A DNA stretch of 64,000 bases, taken from Prolixibacteraceae bacterium (GTDB taxonomy: Bacteria > Bacteroidota > Bacteroidia > Bacteroidales > Prolixibacteraceae). The stretch covers positions 162,154-226,153 of the forward strand of contig DMSQ01000006.1 of the NCBI GenBank assembly GCA_003457135.1. Direction: 5' to 3'. Shown here one piece after another: positions 51,901 to 59,276 of the stretch. Position numbers and translations under genes: made by a program. Position 1 is the first letter of the stretch; each line of letters begins with the position of its first letter. The notes below the pieces were generated by a model, which was not told the DNA's origin, made no database searches, and saw only the letters and a list, made by a program, of their open reading frames with translations.

Positions 51901-52047
51901 TGTTTTTATTACAACCACCGGCTGGTTAAAGTCTGGTAACAGTTCATACCCCAGGTTTGTAAATCCAATGATCCCCAACAAGGCAAATACGCTGAAAAGA
52001 ACGATGATCAGCGATGGACGATTGATTGCTATTTTTGTAATGTTCAT
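48952..52047 (-). CDS. RND efflux pump (AcrB/HAE1-like) inner-membrane transporter
   Basis: Proton-driven efflux pump of 1031 residues with the RND architecture: TM1, first periplasmic loop (DFNQPVVVIKTIYPGAEPNEVE), helices 2-6 containing the proton-relay GILVDDAIVILENI pair of aspartates, second loop, and the C-terminal helix group (LMGLVTKNAILIVDF, ILMTTLAMAIGMLPIALAQG). It is the pump of a tripartite system with the adaptor (52053) and TolC (53134). Substrates unknown, probably hydrophobic/amphiphilic compounds. Confidence 0.96.
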   Translation of the reverse strand: MNITKIAINRPSLIIVLFSVFALLGIIGFTNLGYELLPDFNQPVVVIKTIYPGAEPNEVETSVSRKIEDALSNLEGVDYLETKSMPNASVIIANLKYGTNLSIAMQDAQRYIDNIKKDLPADILSPVMSKVSPNDLPIISISATSSLPATEFHQKMKDEYLPQIQQLKGVAEITLLGGEEREIQVKADQDKLKLYKISLYQVVEAINRSGIDLPAGKAQTDKESNSVRLTGKFSTVNDIMNVLVAMPAPGMPVYVKDVATVIDGVKEISSVSRYNGVNGIGLLLKKQGDANAVEVSKLVHTKLKQIESANSNYGVKFVVADDSTDMTIAAVNSVVDDLILAVILVSLVMFLFLRSYRNSLIVLIAIPTSLITAFAVMWLMGFTLNLMTLLAMSLIIGILVDDAIVILENIQRHLDMGKDKATAALEGRMEIGFSAISITLVDVVVFLPILFLQVFVADMLKQFSIVVITSTLTSLLVGFTLVPWLASRIGKKEDLQPTNIINRFLLWFERQLTTFINWYGRQLEWVLSHKLIFTGIVIFLLVMTGVMMKQGIIGKEMMSTGDQGKFRLNLEYDKTTTVQENNIRTQKVENFILQQPEVATLFSNIAGPSTGIGSLGVGSSNLSEFTIQLKPEKERDIKTEPFMKSLREELKKQFSGVNFSMAVLGLLPKQAPIKITLSGSDLDLVMKTGNELKAAIEKIPGADNVQLSVKEGSPEFKVIPDKDKMQRLGLTTAYVGLNLRTAFTGNDDATLTENGTEYPVRIWLDDFDRKNFEDVQRLSIVNPMNIPVEVSQFAEVRQDNSPSLLERLDRQPSVTITSESFGRPSGTLADEAISFLKTQPLPEGVKLTWGADIKTQNESFGALGSVLIISFILIYLIMVALYDSYIYPFVALFAIPMAAIGAFLALNLSLNHLTLFAQLGLIMLMGLVTKNAILIVDFTNQLKAQGKHYKEALIIAGKERMRPILMTTLAMAIGMLPIALAQGTASEWKNGLAWVIIGGLLSSMILTVYLVPMVYYVVDRIKEKIANKKHK

Positions 52048-52052
52048 GATAC

Positions 52053-53108
52053 TTATTTGCTAATTGTCACATTTGCACCATCAAAAAGATTGATAAACCC
52101 GTTGGTTATAATTACGTCGCCTTCGGTTAATCCACTTGAAACCTGTACTTTATTTTGAAAACGGGTTGAAGTGGTGATGTTTTGTAGAATGGCTTTATCA
52201 TTTTTGACCAGATAAATCTGTGGCTGAATGTTAGTTCCAACAATAGCAGATGCCGGGATAATGATTACCTTTTCTTCTCCATCGTTTTTCAACTCTACAT
52301 TTCCAAACATTCCTGATTTTATTTTTAAATCGGCGGTGTTGTTTACTGAAAATTGTACCGGAAAACTATTTCCCATATTGGCTTTGCTGCCTGTCAGGAT
52401 CACCTTTCCCGACAGCACAGTTTCAGGATAAGCATCTGAGGAAAGAGTGTATTGTTGATTGGTTTCGAACTGACTTAACTCCTGCTCGGGAACATTTACA
52501 GTAAATTTCAGGCTTGAAATATCCGTGATTTGTAGCAACGGAATACCAGGCGCTGCGTAAGCTCCTTCTTCGGTTAGTTTCGCGGTAACAATTCCGCTGA
52601 AAGGCGCTGTAATAGTCGTTTTATTGATTTGCTCTTTTATTGTAGCCTTCTGTACTTTGGCTGATTTTAAAGCCAATTCGGTCTTTTCCAGCTGAACGCC
52701 TTGAATGGCATCGGCATTGGCCAGAACGGTATATCTTTTCACATCTGCTTCCAATCCTTCAGTCTGAATTTCAACGGTTTGCAATTGAAGTTTCAGTAAG
52801 GAGTTGTCTAATTGAACCAAAGCCTGACCTTTTCGGACAACACTTCCAGCATCCACCAAAACTGAGTTTATCTTTCCCTGAATATCCGCGCTGATTCTTG
52901 TTTCTTTGTTGGGCTCAAAAGTTCCCGTGTAAGAAATATCGTTTTCAGCACTTTCAAGCTTCAGGGTGATGGCCTGCACATGAATGGCCTGCTCTTTATC
53001 GTATTGATAAACCCTGCTGACAGTGGTTTCTTTATTTTTCTTAAGTTGAAATACCGTGATGGCTATTAACGCCAATGCTACAATTATATAAATGATCGTT
53101 TTTTTCAT
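52053..53108 (-). CDS. RND efflux periplasmic adaptor subunit
   Basis: Adaptor of 351 residues with an N-terminal membrane/lipid anchor helix, a lipoyl domain (TRISADIQGKINSVLVDAGSVVRKG in segments), a short hairpin, ITAPFSGIVTAKLTEEGAYA (second lipoyl half) and a C-terminal beta-barrel (GLTEGDVIITNG). It links the RND pump to the TolC channel. Confidence 0.93.
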   Translation of the reverse strand: MKKTIIYIIVALALIAITVFQLKKNKETTVSRVYQYDKEQAIHVQAITLKLESAENDISYTGTFEPNKETRISADIQGKINSVLVDAGSVVRKGQALVQLDNSLLKLQLQTVEIQTEGLEADVKRYTVLANADAIQGVQLEKTELALKSAKVQKATIKEQINKTTITAPFSGIVTAKLTEEGAYAAPGIPLLQITDISSLKFTVNVPEQELSQFETNQQYTLSSDAYPETVLSGKVILTGSKANMGNSFPVQFSVNNTADLKIKSGMFGNVELKNDGEEKVIIIPASAIVGTNIQPQIYLVKNDKAILQNITTSTRFQNKVQVSSGLTEGDVIITNGFINLFDGANVTISK

Positions 53109-53133
53109 TTCCCTAATTTTTAATTTTTAATTT

Positions 53134-54471
53134 TTAATTTCTAATTGAAATCAGATTTCCTGTTACCCGTTTGTATTCCAGTTCTGCTTTTCGAAGATTT
53201 ACCATTGCAACGATATAGTTTTGCTGTGCTTCGCGTAAGGAATTGTCGGCCAAAAGCAAATCGGTAATGTTAGCTACGCCTTGCTTGTTTTGCAGCACAG
53301 TATTGGTATAAATCTTTTTTGCCAGTTTTATTTGATTGTCCACAGTTACAATATTCTTATTTGCAAGTGAATATTGCATTTCGGCGTTAATCAGGTCGAG
53401 TTTTGATTTTTCAGATACCAGTTCTTTGTGAATAGTTGTTTTCTGTATATCTATTTTTTTTTGTACAATCCTGTGTTTTGTAATCGTGCCATTAAACAGC
53501 GGGATCGACAGTTGAGCGCCAACATAACCGATTGGATGAAAATTGAAAAAGCTATTGGCGCCGGTATTGCCATAACCTGTTGTACCATAGACTCCGTAAG
53601 CACCCAGCGAAGGCAATTTTGAATTACGAAGTCCTTTAAGCTCAGCGTAATTAAATTGTAATTTTTTATCAATCAACTTCATATCTGTAGTCGCTTGAAT
53701 CTGAGGATCCAGTTGAACCAAAGTGTTTTCAGTTATTGCAACCTGGATGGAATCAGAAATTGGTTTTCCCATCAGAAATTTGAGTGCATTCAGTACTTGC
53801 TGCTGCTGCGAAAAAACGGTATTTCTTTGATTGGTTACCTGATCCAATTGTAATTTCAGCCTGTCCACATCAGTTCCCTTTGCAATTTGCTGTTGATGCA
53901 GTAAAGTTGTTGTTTGCACCAGTTTGTTGGTATTGATCATGTTGCTATCCAAAAAAGCCAGTTGATAAAGCAGAATTTGTGCATTGTAATAGGCATTTGA
54001 AACCTCCAGCACCACGTCTTCGTCAGTTTTTATTTTCTGAATTTCAGAAAGTTCACTGGCTATCCGGGTTGTTTTTATCGCTCCTAAAGCTGTTGGGTTG
54101 TAAATTGGCACTGTTAGTTGCAGATTGGCATTCAGGCTTTGTGGAACGCCAAACTGAACCTCTTTATAAGTGCCTTCCGGTCCGCCAAAAGCTGCTGCAG
54201 GCATTAGCTGATAAGGCAAATCGGTGTAATAACGATAGTCAGTCATCCCATTCAATTTTGGAAACAGATTGCCCTTGGTCTCCTTGTTTTTCTCATTGGC
54301 CAGAAAAACATCCTGTTGCGATAGTTTGATGGTTCGGTTATACAGCAATGCAGTGTCGATGCATTGCTCCAGCGAGAGTGTTTGCGCAGTCAAGGTTCCA
54401 GAAACCTGAATAAGAATCAATACAAGGACAATTCTTATTAATTTTTGATGTAAGTTAATATTCACTAACAT
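53134..54471 (-). CDS. TolC-family outer-membrane channel of the RND system
   Basis: Outer-membrane protein of 445 residues with signal peptide ending at TLTAQ and OEP repeats (LSLEQCIDTALLYNRTIKLS, ELSEIQKIKTDEDVVLEVSNAY). The annotated ATG lies inside a TetR-type operator at 54449-54470; because no other ATG fits before the signal peptide, either this start is used on a leaderless-like short leader, or translation begins at GTG (54465). Placed between the adaptor and a small membrane protein gene. Confidence 0.9.
   Translation of the reverse strand: MLVNINLHQKLIRIVLVLILIQVSGTLTAQTLSLEQCIDTALLYNRTIKLSQQDVFLANEKNKETKGNLFPKLNGMTDYRYYTDLPYQLMPAAAFGGPEGTYKEVQFGVPQSLNANLQLTVPIYNPTALGAIKTTRIASELSEIQKIKTDEDVVLEVSNAYYNAQILLYQLAFLDSNMINTNKLVQTTTLLHQQQIAKGTDVDRLKLQLDQVTNQRNTVFSQQQQVLNALKFLMGKPISDSIQVAITENTLVQLDPQIQATTDMKLIDKKLQFNYAELKGLRNSKLPSLGAYGVYGTTGYGNTGANSFFNFHPIGYVGAQLSIPLFNGTITKHRIVQKKIDIQKTTIHKELVSEKSKLDLINAEMQYSLANKNIVTVDNQIKLAKKIYTNTVLQNKQGVANITDLLLADNSLREAQQNYIVAMVNLRKAELEYKRVTGNLISIRN
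54449..54470. promoter_or_regulatory. TetR-type operator overlapping the tolC start
   Basis: A 22-bp near-palindrome with half-sites TGTAAGTTAAT and ATTCACTAACA matches the dyad at 55486 in 18 of 22 positions by eye. It covers the first codons of tolC. A repressor bound here would block initiation or elongation of the efflux operon. Confidence 0.6.
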
Positions 54472-54487
54472 GGTTGGGTAAATTTTT

Positions 54488-54886
54488 TTATAGTTGTAAT
54501 TTTTTATTTTTTGAAATCATGAAATAAGCAAGTGCTGAAAAAACAAGCGTTACAGTAATTCTGAATGCCATCGCGCCAATTGTCTTTGTTTCGTAAATAC
54601 CACCAGCGTTGATGTGAATAAATAACCCGGCAAATGCGAGTATGAGTACTATTACTGAAATGCCTAACAGAGGAGCAGTCCATTTTTTGCTTTCGATAAA
54701 TCCATACGCAGCGAAAAGATAGAGCATACTACTCACAAAATTTGCACAAACAACAAAAAGCACATAATTGCCCTCTTTAGCCCTGACTCCAAATAAATCA
54801 AATATTATAGAGGTACTCAGGAATAAGGTAAGCAAACCAAAAGCAGCTAATATCGATGCCAATAAATAAGGAAGTGCCTTTTTCAT
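54488..54886 (-). CDS. Small four-helix membrane protein
   Basis: Inner-membrane protein of 132 residues with four hydrophobic segments (LASILAAFGLLTLFLS, VLFVVCANFVSSMLYLFAAYG, GISVIVLILAFAGLFIH, ITVTLVFSALAYFMIS). No family is recognised. It sits between the TetR gene (one-base gap) and the tolC operator, so it is expressed with the regulator rather than from the tolC promoter. Confidence 0.8.
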   Translation of the reverse strand: MKKALPYLLASILAAFGLLTLFLSTSIIFDLFGVRAKEGNYVLFVVCANFVSSMLYLFAAYGFIESKKWTAPLLGISVIVLILAFAGLFIHINAGGIYETKTIGAMAFRITVTLVFSALAYFMISKNKKLQL

Positions 54887-54887
54887 A

Positions 54888-55472
54888 TTACTTATTTTTA
54901 ATTAATGTGAGAACAGATTGAATCATTTTATTTCCGCTTGTTTTTATGTCGAACTGAAAATCCTCTAATCTCCACCTGAACATTAGTAACCTGAAGGTTC
55001 CCATTAAAATGTACATCAAATCTTCTGTAGAAATGGTATTTGTAAACACACCTTTCTGCTGGCCCTCCAATAATATCGGGAACAAATACTTAATTTTCAC
55101 GCTTATGACCTTAAGAATAGCTTCATTGATTACCTGGCTTTCTTTCAATAAGCCATCTGAAAAAACAGCCACGACAAAGTGTCTATGATTTTCAAAGAAA
55201 GTAAACTGACTTTGAAAAATTGCAGTGAATTTTTCTTCAGGATCCTCAATAGTCTGAATTGCATTCTGCAACCGTTTGTCTATTGTTTCTGCCAAATAAT
55301 TCAGCATTGCTACTATAATTTCCTCTTTGCTGGTAAAGTGACGGTAGATCGCACTCTCGGAAAACTGCATTTCTTTCGCCAGATTCTTGATGGTTAACCC
55401 ACTAACTCCGGATGAGGTGAGTATTTTTCCGGCTGCTTCAATAATCTCTAACTGACGGGGAGTAATTTCCAT
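54888..55472 (-). CDS. TetR/AcrR-family regulator of the RND efflux operon
   Basis: Regulator of 194 residues with a canonical TetR N-terminus (IIEAAGKILTSSGVSGLTIK, NLAKEMQFSESAIYRHFTSK, EEIIVAMLNYL) and a helical ligand-binding half. It heads the block containing the efflux genes. A dyad 14 bases upstream of its start (55486-55507) recurs at the tolC start, giving a simple model of autorepression plus control of the pump. Confidence 0.92.
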   Translation of the reverse strand: MEITPRQLEIIEAAGKILTSSGVSGLTIKNLAKEMQFSESAIYRHFTSKEEIIVAMLNYLAETIDKRLQNAIQTIEDPEEKFTAIFQSQFTFFENHRHFVVAVFSDGLLKESQVINEAILKVISVKIKYLFPILLEGQQKGVFTNTISTEDLMYILMGTFRLLMFRWRLEDFQFDIKTSGNKMIQSVLTLIKNK

Positions 55473-55485
55473 ATTGATATTTTAA

Positions 55486-55507
55486 TGTAAGTGAATATTC
55501 GCTCACA
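55486..55507. promoter_or_regulatory. TetR-type operator upstream of the regulator gene
   Basis: A 22-bp near-palindrome with half-sites TGTAAGTGAAT and ATTCGCTCACA (9 of 11 positions symmetrical), 14 bases before the start at 55472. A related copy lies at 54449-54470. Confidence 0.65.
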
Positions 55508-55648
55508 AAGATAAAACAAAAAATTATTCATCTCCAAGAGAAAGTTTAAAAATATTTTCGCATCCAAATAATTCGTGCTAACCAAACGCGAAATAAAACA
55601 TTTATTGGTTGAATTTGAGTCAGTTATCAGCTGTTCGTGCAGATAGAT

Positions 55649-56344
55649 TTAACCTTTTTTACTGATTTCGAGTAATTCTTTGTGGTTGACAACCACGATA
55701 TCTTTCTCGTGCAGTTCAATCAAACCGTCTTTTTCAAAGCTCTTCAGGAGTTTTACCGCACTCTCAGTAGAGATTCCAGCAAAATCGGCCATGTCTTTTC
55801 TGGAAAGAAGCTGAAATATCTCCGGATTTTCTGCTTTTAAGCTATCAACATACAATAATGTATCAGCAATCCGACCATTCATCTGTTTGTACAGTACCGT
55901 TCGCAGGTTATCGAAAAGATTGGTATTTTGCTCACAATACCGTTTAATCATATTGAACCCGAATTGTCCGTTTTGCTTTACGACGGAGGTAATGGCTTCT
56001 TTCTCGACCAAAAAAACCTGGCAATCGGTCAAGGCAACCGAAGAATAATTAAAAGTATTTTTAGTGAAAATGGCAGACAGGCCAACAAATTCGCCAGGCT
56101 TGATGATCCTTAAATTGAAATTTTTGGTGCTGTCGCCTTCAATGTATTGTTTAGCCAGTCCATTGATTACAAACAAGGCATACGAAGCGAATGCCCCCTG
56201 TTTGGTCAGGTGATCGCCTTTCCGGAACAATACCTGTGTTTTGCTTGCCCTGACCAATTCGGCCTCTTCTGGCGAAAGCATCTGAAAACAAGGCGCCTGA
56301 ATGTCGCAAAAAAATTCCTGGTCGGTTTCGAGGATGGGTTTCAT
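55649..56344 (-). CDS. Crp/Fnr-family transcriptional regulator
   Basis: Regulator of 231 residues: beta-roll sensor domain (LFRKGDHLTKQGAFASYALF, INGLAKQYIEG, EFVGLSAIFTK) and a winged helix (LLSRKDMADFAGISTESAVK). It lacks the Fnr cysteine cluster. The ATG at 56344 is chosen over a TTG two codons upstream. It is a paralogue of the regulator at 25870 (shared GAFAS and STESxxx motifs) and diverges from the thioredoxin cluster at 56565. Confidence 0.92.
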   Translation of the reverse strand: MKPILETDQEFFCDIQAPCFQMLSPEEAELVRASKTQVLFRKGDHLTKQGAFASYALFVINGLAKQYIEGDSTKNFNLRIIKPGEFVGLSAIFTKNTFNYSSVALTDCQVFLVEKEAITSVVKQNGQFGFNMIKRYCEQNTNLFDNLRTVLYKQMNGRIADTLLYVDSLKAENPEIFQLLSRKDMADFAGISTESAVKLLKSFEKDGLIELHEKDIVVVNHKELLEISKKG

Positions 56345-56363
56345 GTCCAATTGAAATTACAAT

Positions 56364-56398
56364 TGCCCGTAAAGTTAAAATTATACTTCGACCGGGCA
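56364..56398. promoter_or_regulatory. Extended dyad before the Crp/Fnr gene
   Basis: TGCCCG (56364-56369) faces CGGGCA (56393-56398), with inner AAGT/ACTT pairs nearly symmetrical. It lies 20 bases upstream of the regulator start and could be an autoregulatory site or a leader hairpin. Confidence 0.35.
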
Positions 56399-56529
56399 TA
56401 GTCCGAATTATCAATTTCTATCAGGTATTCAATCCCAATTCGATTAGATCAATAAAAAAGTTGTCGCAGTTCAATTCAGGAACGGATGCGCTTCATCCCA
56501 AAAATCTTTAACCAACGCGGCTGGTGACA

Positions 56530-56537
56530 TAAATTTG
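56530..56537 (+). promoter_or_regulatory. -7 box of the thioredoxin cluster
   Basis: TAAATTTG matches TAnnTTTG, 28 bases before the ATG at 56565. A poor -33 region suggests activation, plausibly by the divergent Crp/Fnr protein. Confidence 0.6.
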
Positions 56538-56564
56538 TACCATAAACTTTAAAAATAAAAAGTC

Positions 56565-56921
56565 ATGCTGTACACCAATTTAAAACACATCGAAAGCGCT
56601 GCTGAGCACGCTAAAGTTATCAATGAAAACGAAAATGTAATGGTCATCTGTGGCCGGATGGGACCTATGTGTATTCCTGTTTACGGAATTGCCGAAGAAT
56701 TGGAAGACGAATATACCCATGTGAAATTCTGCGATATGGAATTCGACAATCCTGAATCGTATGTCATCCGTCAACTTCCCGAAGTTCGTGGTTTCAAGGG
56801 TATTCCGTTTACCATTTACTACAAAAACGGCGAAGTGGTAAAGGCAACTTCAAGTATCCAATCAATGAGTCAGGTAAAGGCAATACTCGATAAAGAATTT
56901 GAGGCAACAGTTAACGCATAA
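56565..56921 (+). CDS. Atypical thioredoxin-like protein with C-X6-C
   Basis: Protein of 118 residues with a thioredoxin fold: helix/strand opening, VMVICGRMGPMCIPVYG in the active-site position, VKFCDMEFDNPESYVIRQL, and the cis-Pro segment VRGFKGIPFTIYYKNGEVV. The usual WCGPC is replaced by CGRMGPMC, so the two cysteines (29 and 36) are six residues apart and the GP pair is kept between Met residues. It may be a redox sensor or partner of the reductase encoded next, not a general reductant. The reductase ATG lies five bases after its stop. Confidence 0.85.
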   Translation: MLYTNLKHIESAAEHAKVINENENVMVICGRMGPMCIPVYGIAEELEDEYTHVKFCDMEFDNPESYVIRQLPEVRGFKGIPFTIYYKNGEVVKATSSIQSMSQVKAILDKEFEATVNA

Positions 56922-56925
56922 GTTT

Positions 56926-57885
56926 ATGGAATCAGTAAATCATTATGATACTGTTGTTGTTGGGGGTGGGCCTGCCGGTTTAACGGCAGGTATTTACCTT
57001 TCACGGGCAAGGCTCAGAACACTTATCCTGAATGAGGGCGCTATGGGTGGTCAAATGGTCCTGACCCACGAAATTGCCAATTACCCCGGAGTTGAAAACA
57101 TCAGCGGTTATCAGTTGGCCAATATCATGAAAAAGCAGGCCAAATCGTTTGGGTGCGATTTTAAATCGAATATTACAATTTCGGACCTTGATCTCGAAGG
57201 AGAAGTAAAGAGCGTGACCCTGGCAGATGGACGGATATTTACTGCCAAAGCTGTAATCCTAACACCCGGTGGACGTTCCAGAACGCTTGGTGTGACAGGC
57301 GAAGTGCGTTTTAAAGGTCAGGGTATTTCGTACTGCGCTACCTGTGATGGCGATTTCTTTACTGATAAGGAAATTGTTGTGGTTGGCGGCGGAAATTCGG
57401 CGCTCGAAGAAGCTGTTTCACTGACCAAGTATGTCAGCAAAATTACCATTGTTCATCAGTTCGACCACTTTCAGGCTTTTGAACACGCGATAGAAGAAGC
57501 ACGGAACCATCCGAAAATAAGTTTTGTGATGGAATCGGCGATTAGCGCATTCATTGGTGACGAAAGCCTTGAAAGTGTTGATATTAAAAGCCTGAAAACC
57601 GGAGAAACAACAAATTTCAAAACTGATGGAGTTTTTATTTTTATTGGATACATCCCCAATACTGAATTGCTGAGAGGCAAAGTTGAACTGAACCCTTGGG
57701 GCGAAATTGTAGTCAAATCGGATATGTCAACCAACATTGCCGGAGTTTATGCAGCCGGTGACAGCATTGCCAAACGTTTCCGCCAGGTGACTACTGCCGT
57801 GGGAGACGGAACCATTGCAGCATTGGCCGCGTCCAATTACATTGACGAAATAAAAGTAAAAAACAAAGAACTTGTAACCGCTTAA
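56926..57885 (+). CDS. trxB: Thioredoxin-disulfide reductase
   Basis: Flavoenzyme of 319 residues passing electrons from NADPH to thioredoxin. FAD motif GGGPAG (13-18), redox pair Cys137/Cys140 in YCATCDGDF, NADPH motif GGGNSA (154-159) and the C-terminal GVYAAGDSIAKRFRQVTTAVGDG are intact. The ATG at 56926 is chosen over a TTG nine codons upstream inside the previous gene. It is followed immediately by a thioredoxin gene, its likely substrate. Confidence 0.94.
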   Translation: MESVNHYDTVVVGGGPAGLTAGIYLSRARLRTLILNEGAMGGQMVLTHEIANYPGVENISGYQLANIMKKQAKSFGCDFKSNITISDLDLEGEVKSVTLADGRIFTAKAVILTPGGRSRTLGVTGEVRFKGQGISYCATCDGDFFTDKEIVVVGGGNSALEEAVSLTKYVSKITIVHQFDHFQAFEHAIEEARNHPKISFVMESAISAFIGDESLESVDIKSLKTGETTNFKTDGVFIFIGYIPNTELLRGKVELNPWGEIVVKSDMSTNIAGVYAAGDSIAKRFRQVTTAVGDGTIAALAASNYIDEIKVKNKELVTA

Positions 57886-57886
57886 T

Positions 57887-58306
57887 ATGCAAACAACATT
57901 AATTGTAATTGGAGTTATAATCGTTGCGTTCTTTATTTTCCGGACGATCACCATGGCGAAAATGAAAAACATGCCGATGGTTTCCGACCACGAGAAAGTA
58001 TTGACACTCACCGAACAGAATTTTCAGCAAAAAACAAAGGGGAAAGTGGTATTGGTTGATTTCTGGGCCAGTTGGTGTGCTCCCTGCCGCATGATGGCGC
58101 CCGTTTTAAACGATGTCGCCTCTGAATTAAAAGGAAACTCGTATGTTGGCAAAGTTGACATCCAGCAATACCAGTCGCTGGCCAACAAATTCAAGGTCAG
58201 GAACATCCCTACCATGGTGCTGTTCAAAAACGGCATAGAAATCAACCGTTTTGTCGGAATCAAATCGAAAGAATTTTTATTGAAAGAGTTGGCCAAAGTT
58301 TCATAA
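57887..58306 (+). CDS. Membrane-anchored thioredoxin
   Basis: Protein of 139 residues. An N-terminal hydrophobic segment (about 3-20) tethers a thioredoxin domain with the canonical WCAPC site (Cys64 and Cys67), VDIQQYQSLANKFKV and the cis-Pro strand RNIPTMVLFKNG. No signal cleavage site is obvious; which side of the membrane the domain faces is unclear. It lies one base after trxB. Confidence 0.92.
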   Translation: MQTTLIVIGVIIVAFFIFRTITMAKMKNMPMVSDHEKVLTLTEQNFQQKTKGKVVLVDFWASWCAPCRMMAPVLNDVASELKGNSYVGKVDIQQYQSLANKFKVRNIPTMVLFKNGIEINRFVGIKSKEFLLKELAKVS

Positions 58307-58316
58307 TTAACTCAGT

Positions 58317-59186
58317 ATGATAATGAGAGTTTTAATTCTTGGCGGTGGTTTTGCCGGTATCCAAACAGCTATACAATTACAAAAAAGTGGAGAATTCAAG
58401 GTGACGCTTGTTTCCAACCGCGATTATCTCTATCTCTTTCCTATTTCAATCTGGGTTCCGGTACGTATCAAAGAATTCAACGACGTGAAAGTTCCATTAG
58501 CTAATATCCAGAAAAAATATCCGTTTGATGTAATTGTTGATTCGGTAAAAGAGATTCATGCTGCCAGCCAGGAAGTAGTTTGCAAAACCCAAACCCTGAA
58601 TTACGACTTTCTGGTGGTTGCTTTTGGGGCCGATAAAATGAAACACAAATTTCGGTATTCATATTTTCAGAATAAAATAATCATGATGAAAAAAATTTTA
58701 AAAGTGTTAGTGAGCAGCAGGATGATTATCCTGGCAGTATTGGGTGTTTCGACGTACATAGGCATTTCGCACTATCATATTTCGTTGTGGTACATTCTGT
58801 TTTATGGCGTATTTCTTGGCGTCATATTTGGAAAAGTATTTTGCCGGTGGGTTTGCCCGATGGGCCTGATCATGGAAATGCTGATGGGCATGGGCGGCGA
58901 CGATAGTAAAATCAAACAAATGTACCAGTACCACAAAATCGGTTGCCCGATTGCCTGGATCTCGGGATTCCTCAATAAGTATTCATTATTCAGGATTAAA
59001 CTGAATGAGGATACCTGCAAAAATTGTGGAATTTGTGACAAAAAGTGTTATATCGTTGCCATGGAACCGGCTAAATTCAGCCTGTACAAACCTGCAATGG
59101 TTAAACCGGGGGACAGCTATACCTGCTCCAAATGTTTGCAATGCGTGGCTTCGTGCCCAAAAGGAAGCTTAACCTACAAAATATAA
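58317..59186 (+). CDS. Chimeric ORF: flavoprotein N-terminal remnant joined to NapH-like polyferredoxin
   Basis: The first 110 codons encode the start of a pyridine-nucleotide/sulfide-quinone-type flavoprotein (RVLILGGGFAGIQTAIQLQK, LVSNRDYLYLFPISIWVP, YDFLVVAFGADKMKHK), which then stops matching. The frame continues into an independent protein beginning at the ATG at 58683: MMKKILKVLVSSRMIILAVL (membrane helix), CRWVCPMG, CKNCGICDKKC and CSKCLQCVASCPKG, a NapH-like membrane polyferredoxin of about 167 residues. A deletion between two genes best explains the joint frame. Whether the fused product or only the downstream part is made is unknown. Confidence 0.8.
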   Translation: MIMRVLILGGGFAGIQTAIQLQKSGEFKVTLVSNRDYLYLFPISIWVPVRIKEFNDVKVPLANIQKKYPFDVIVDSVKEIHAASQEVVCKTQTLNYDFLVVAFGADKMKHKFRYSYFQNKIIMMKKILKVLVSSRMIILAVLGVSTYIGISHYHISLWYILFYGVFLGVIFGKVFCRWVCPMGLIMEMLMGMGGDDSKIKQMYQYHKIGCPIAWISGFLNKYSLFRIKLNEDTCKNCGICDKKCYIVAMEPAKFSLYKPAMVKPGDSYTCSKCLQCVASCPKGSLTYKI

Positions 59187-59198
59187 TCATAAAAAAAC

Positions 59199-59261
59199 AT
59201 GAATTCTGTTGACAAAGTGATCAGGATACTGGTTGCTTTCGTATTTGCAATTTTTCTTTAA
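59199..59261 (+). pseudogene. DUF2892 (YgaP-type) N-terminal stub
   Basis: Twenty codons (NSVDKVIRILVAFVFAIFL) reproduce the start of DUF2892 inner-membrane proteins, which normally run for 60-70 residues and often accompany rhodanese and redox genes. The frame then ends at TAA. It is a truncated remnant. Confidence 0.6.
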
Positions 59262-59276
59262 TAGCTCTAAGAGCTA
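59262..59276. terminator. Palindrome TAGCTCT-A-AGAGCTA between convergent genes
   Basis: Perfect 7-bp inverted repeat around one base, overlapping the end of the hdrD-like gene. The loop is too small for a normal hairpin without unpairing, so a bidirectional terminator is only a suggestion. Confidence 0.3.
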
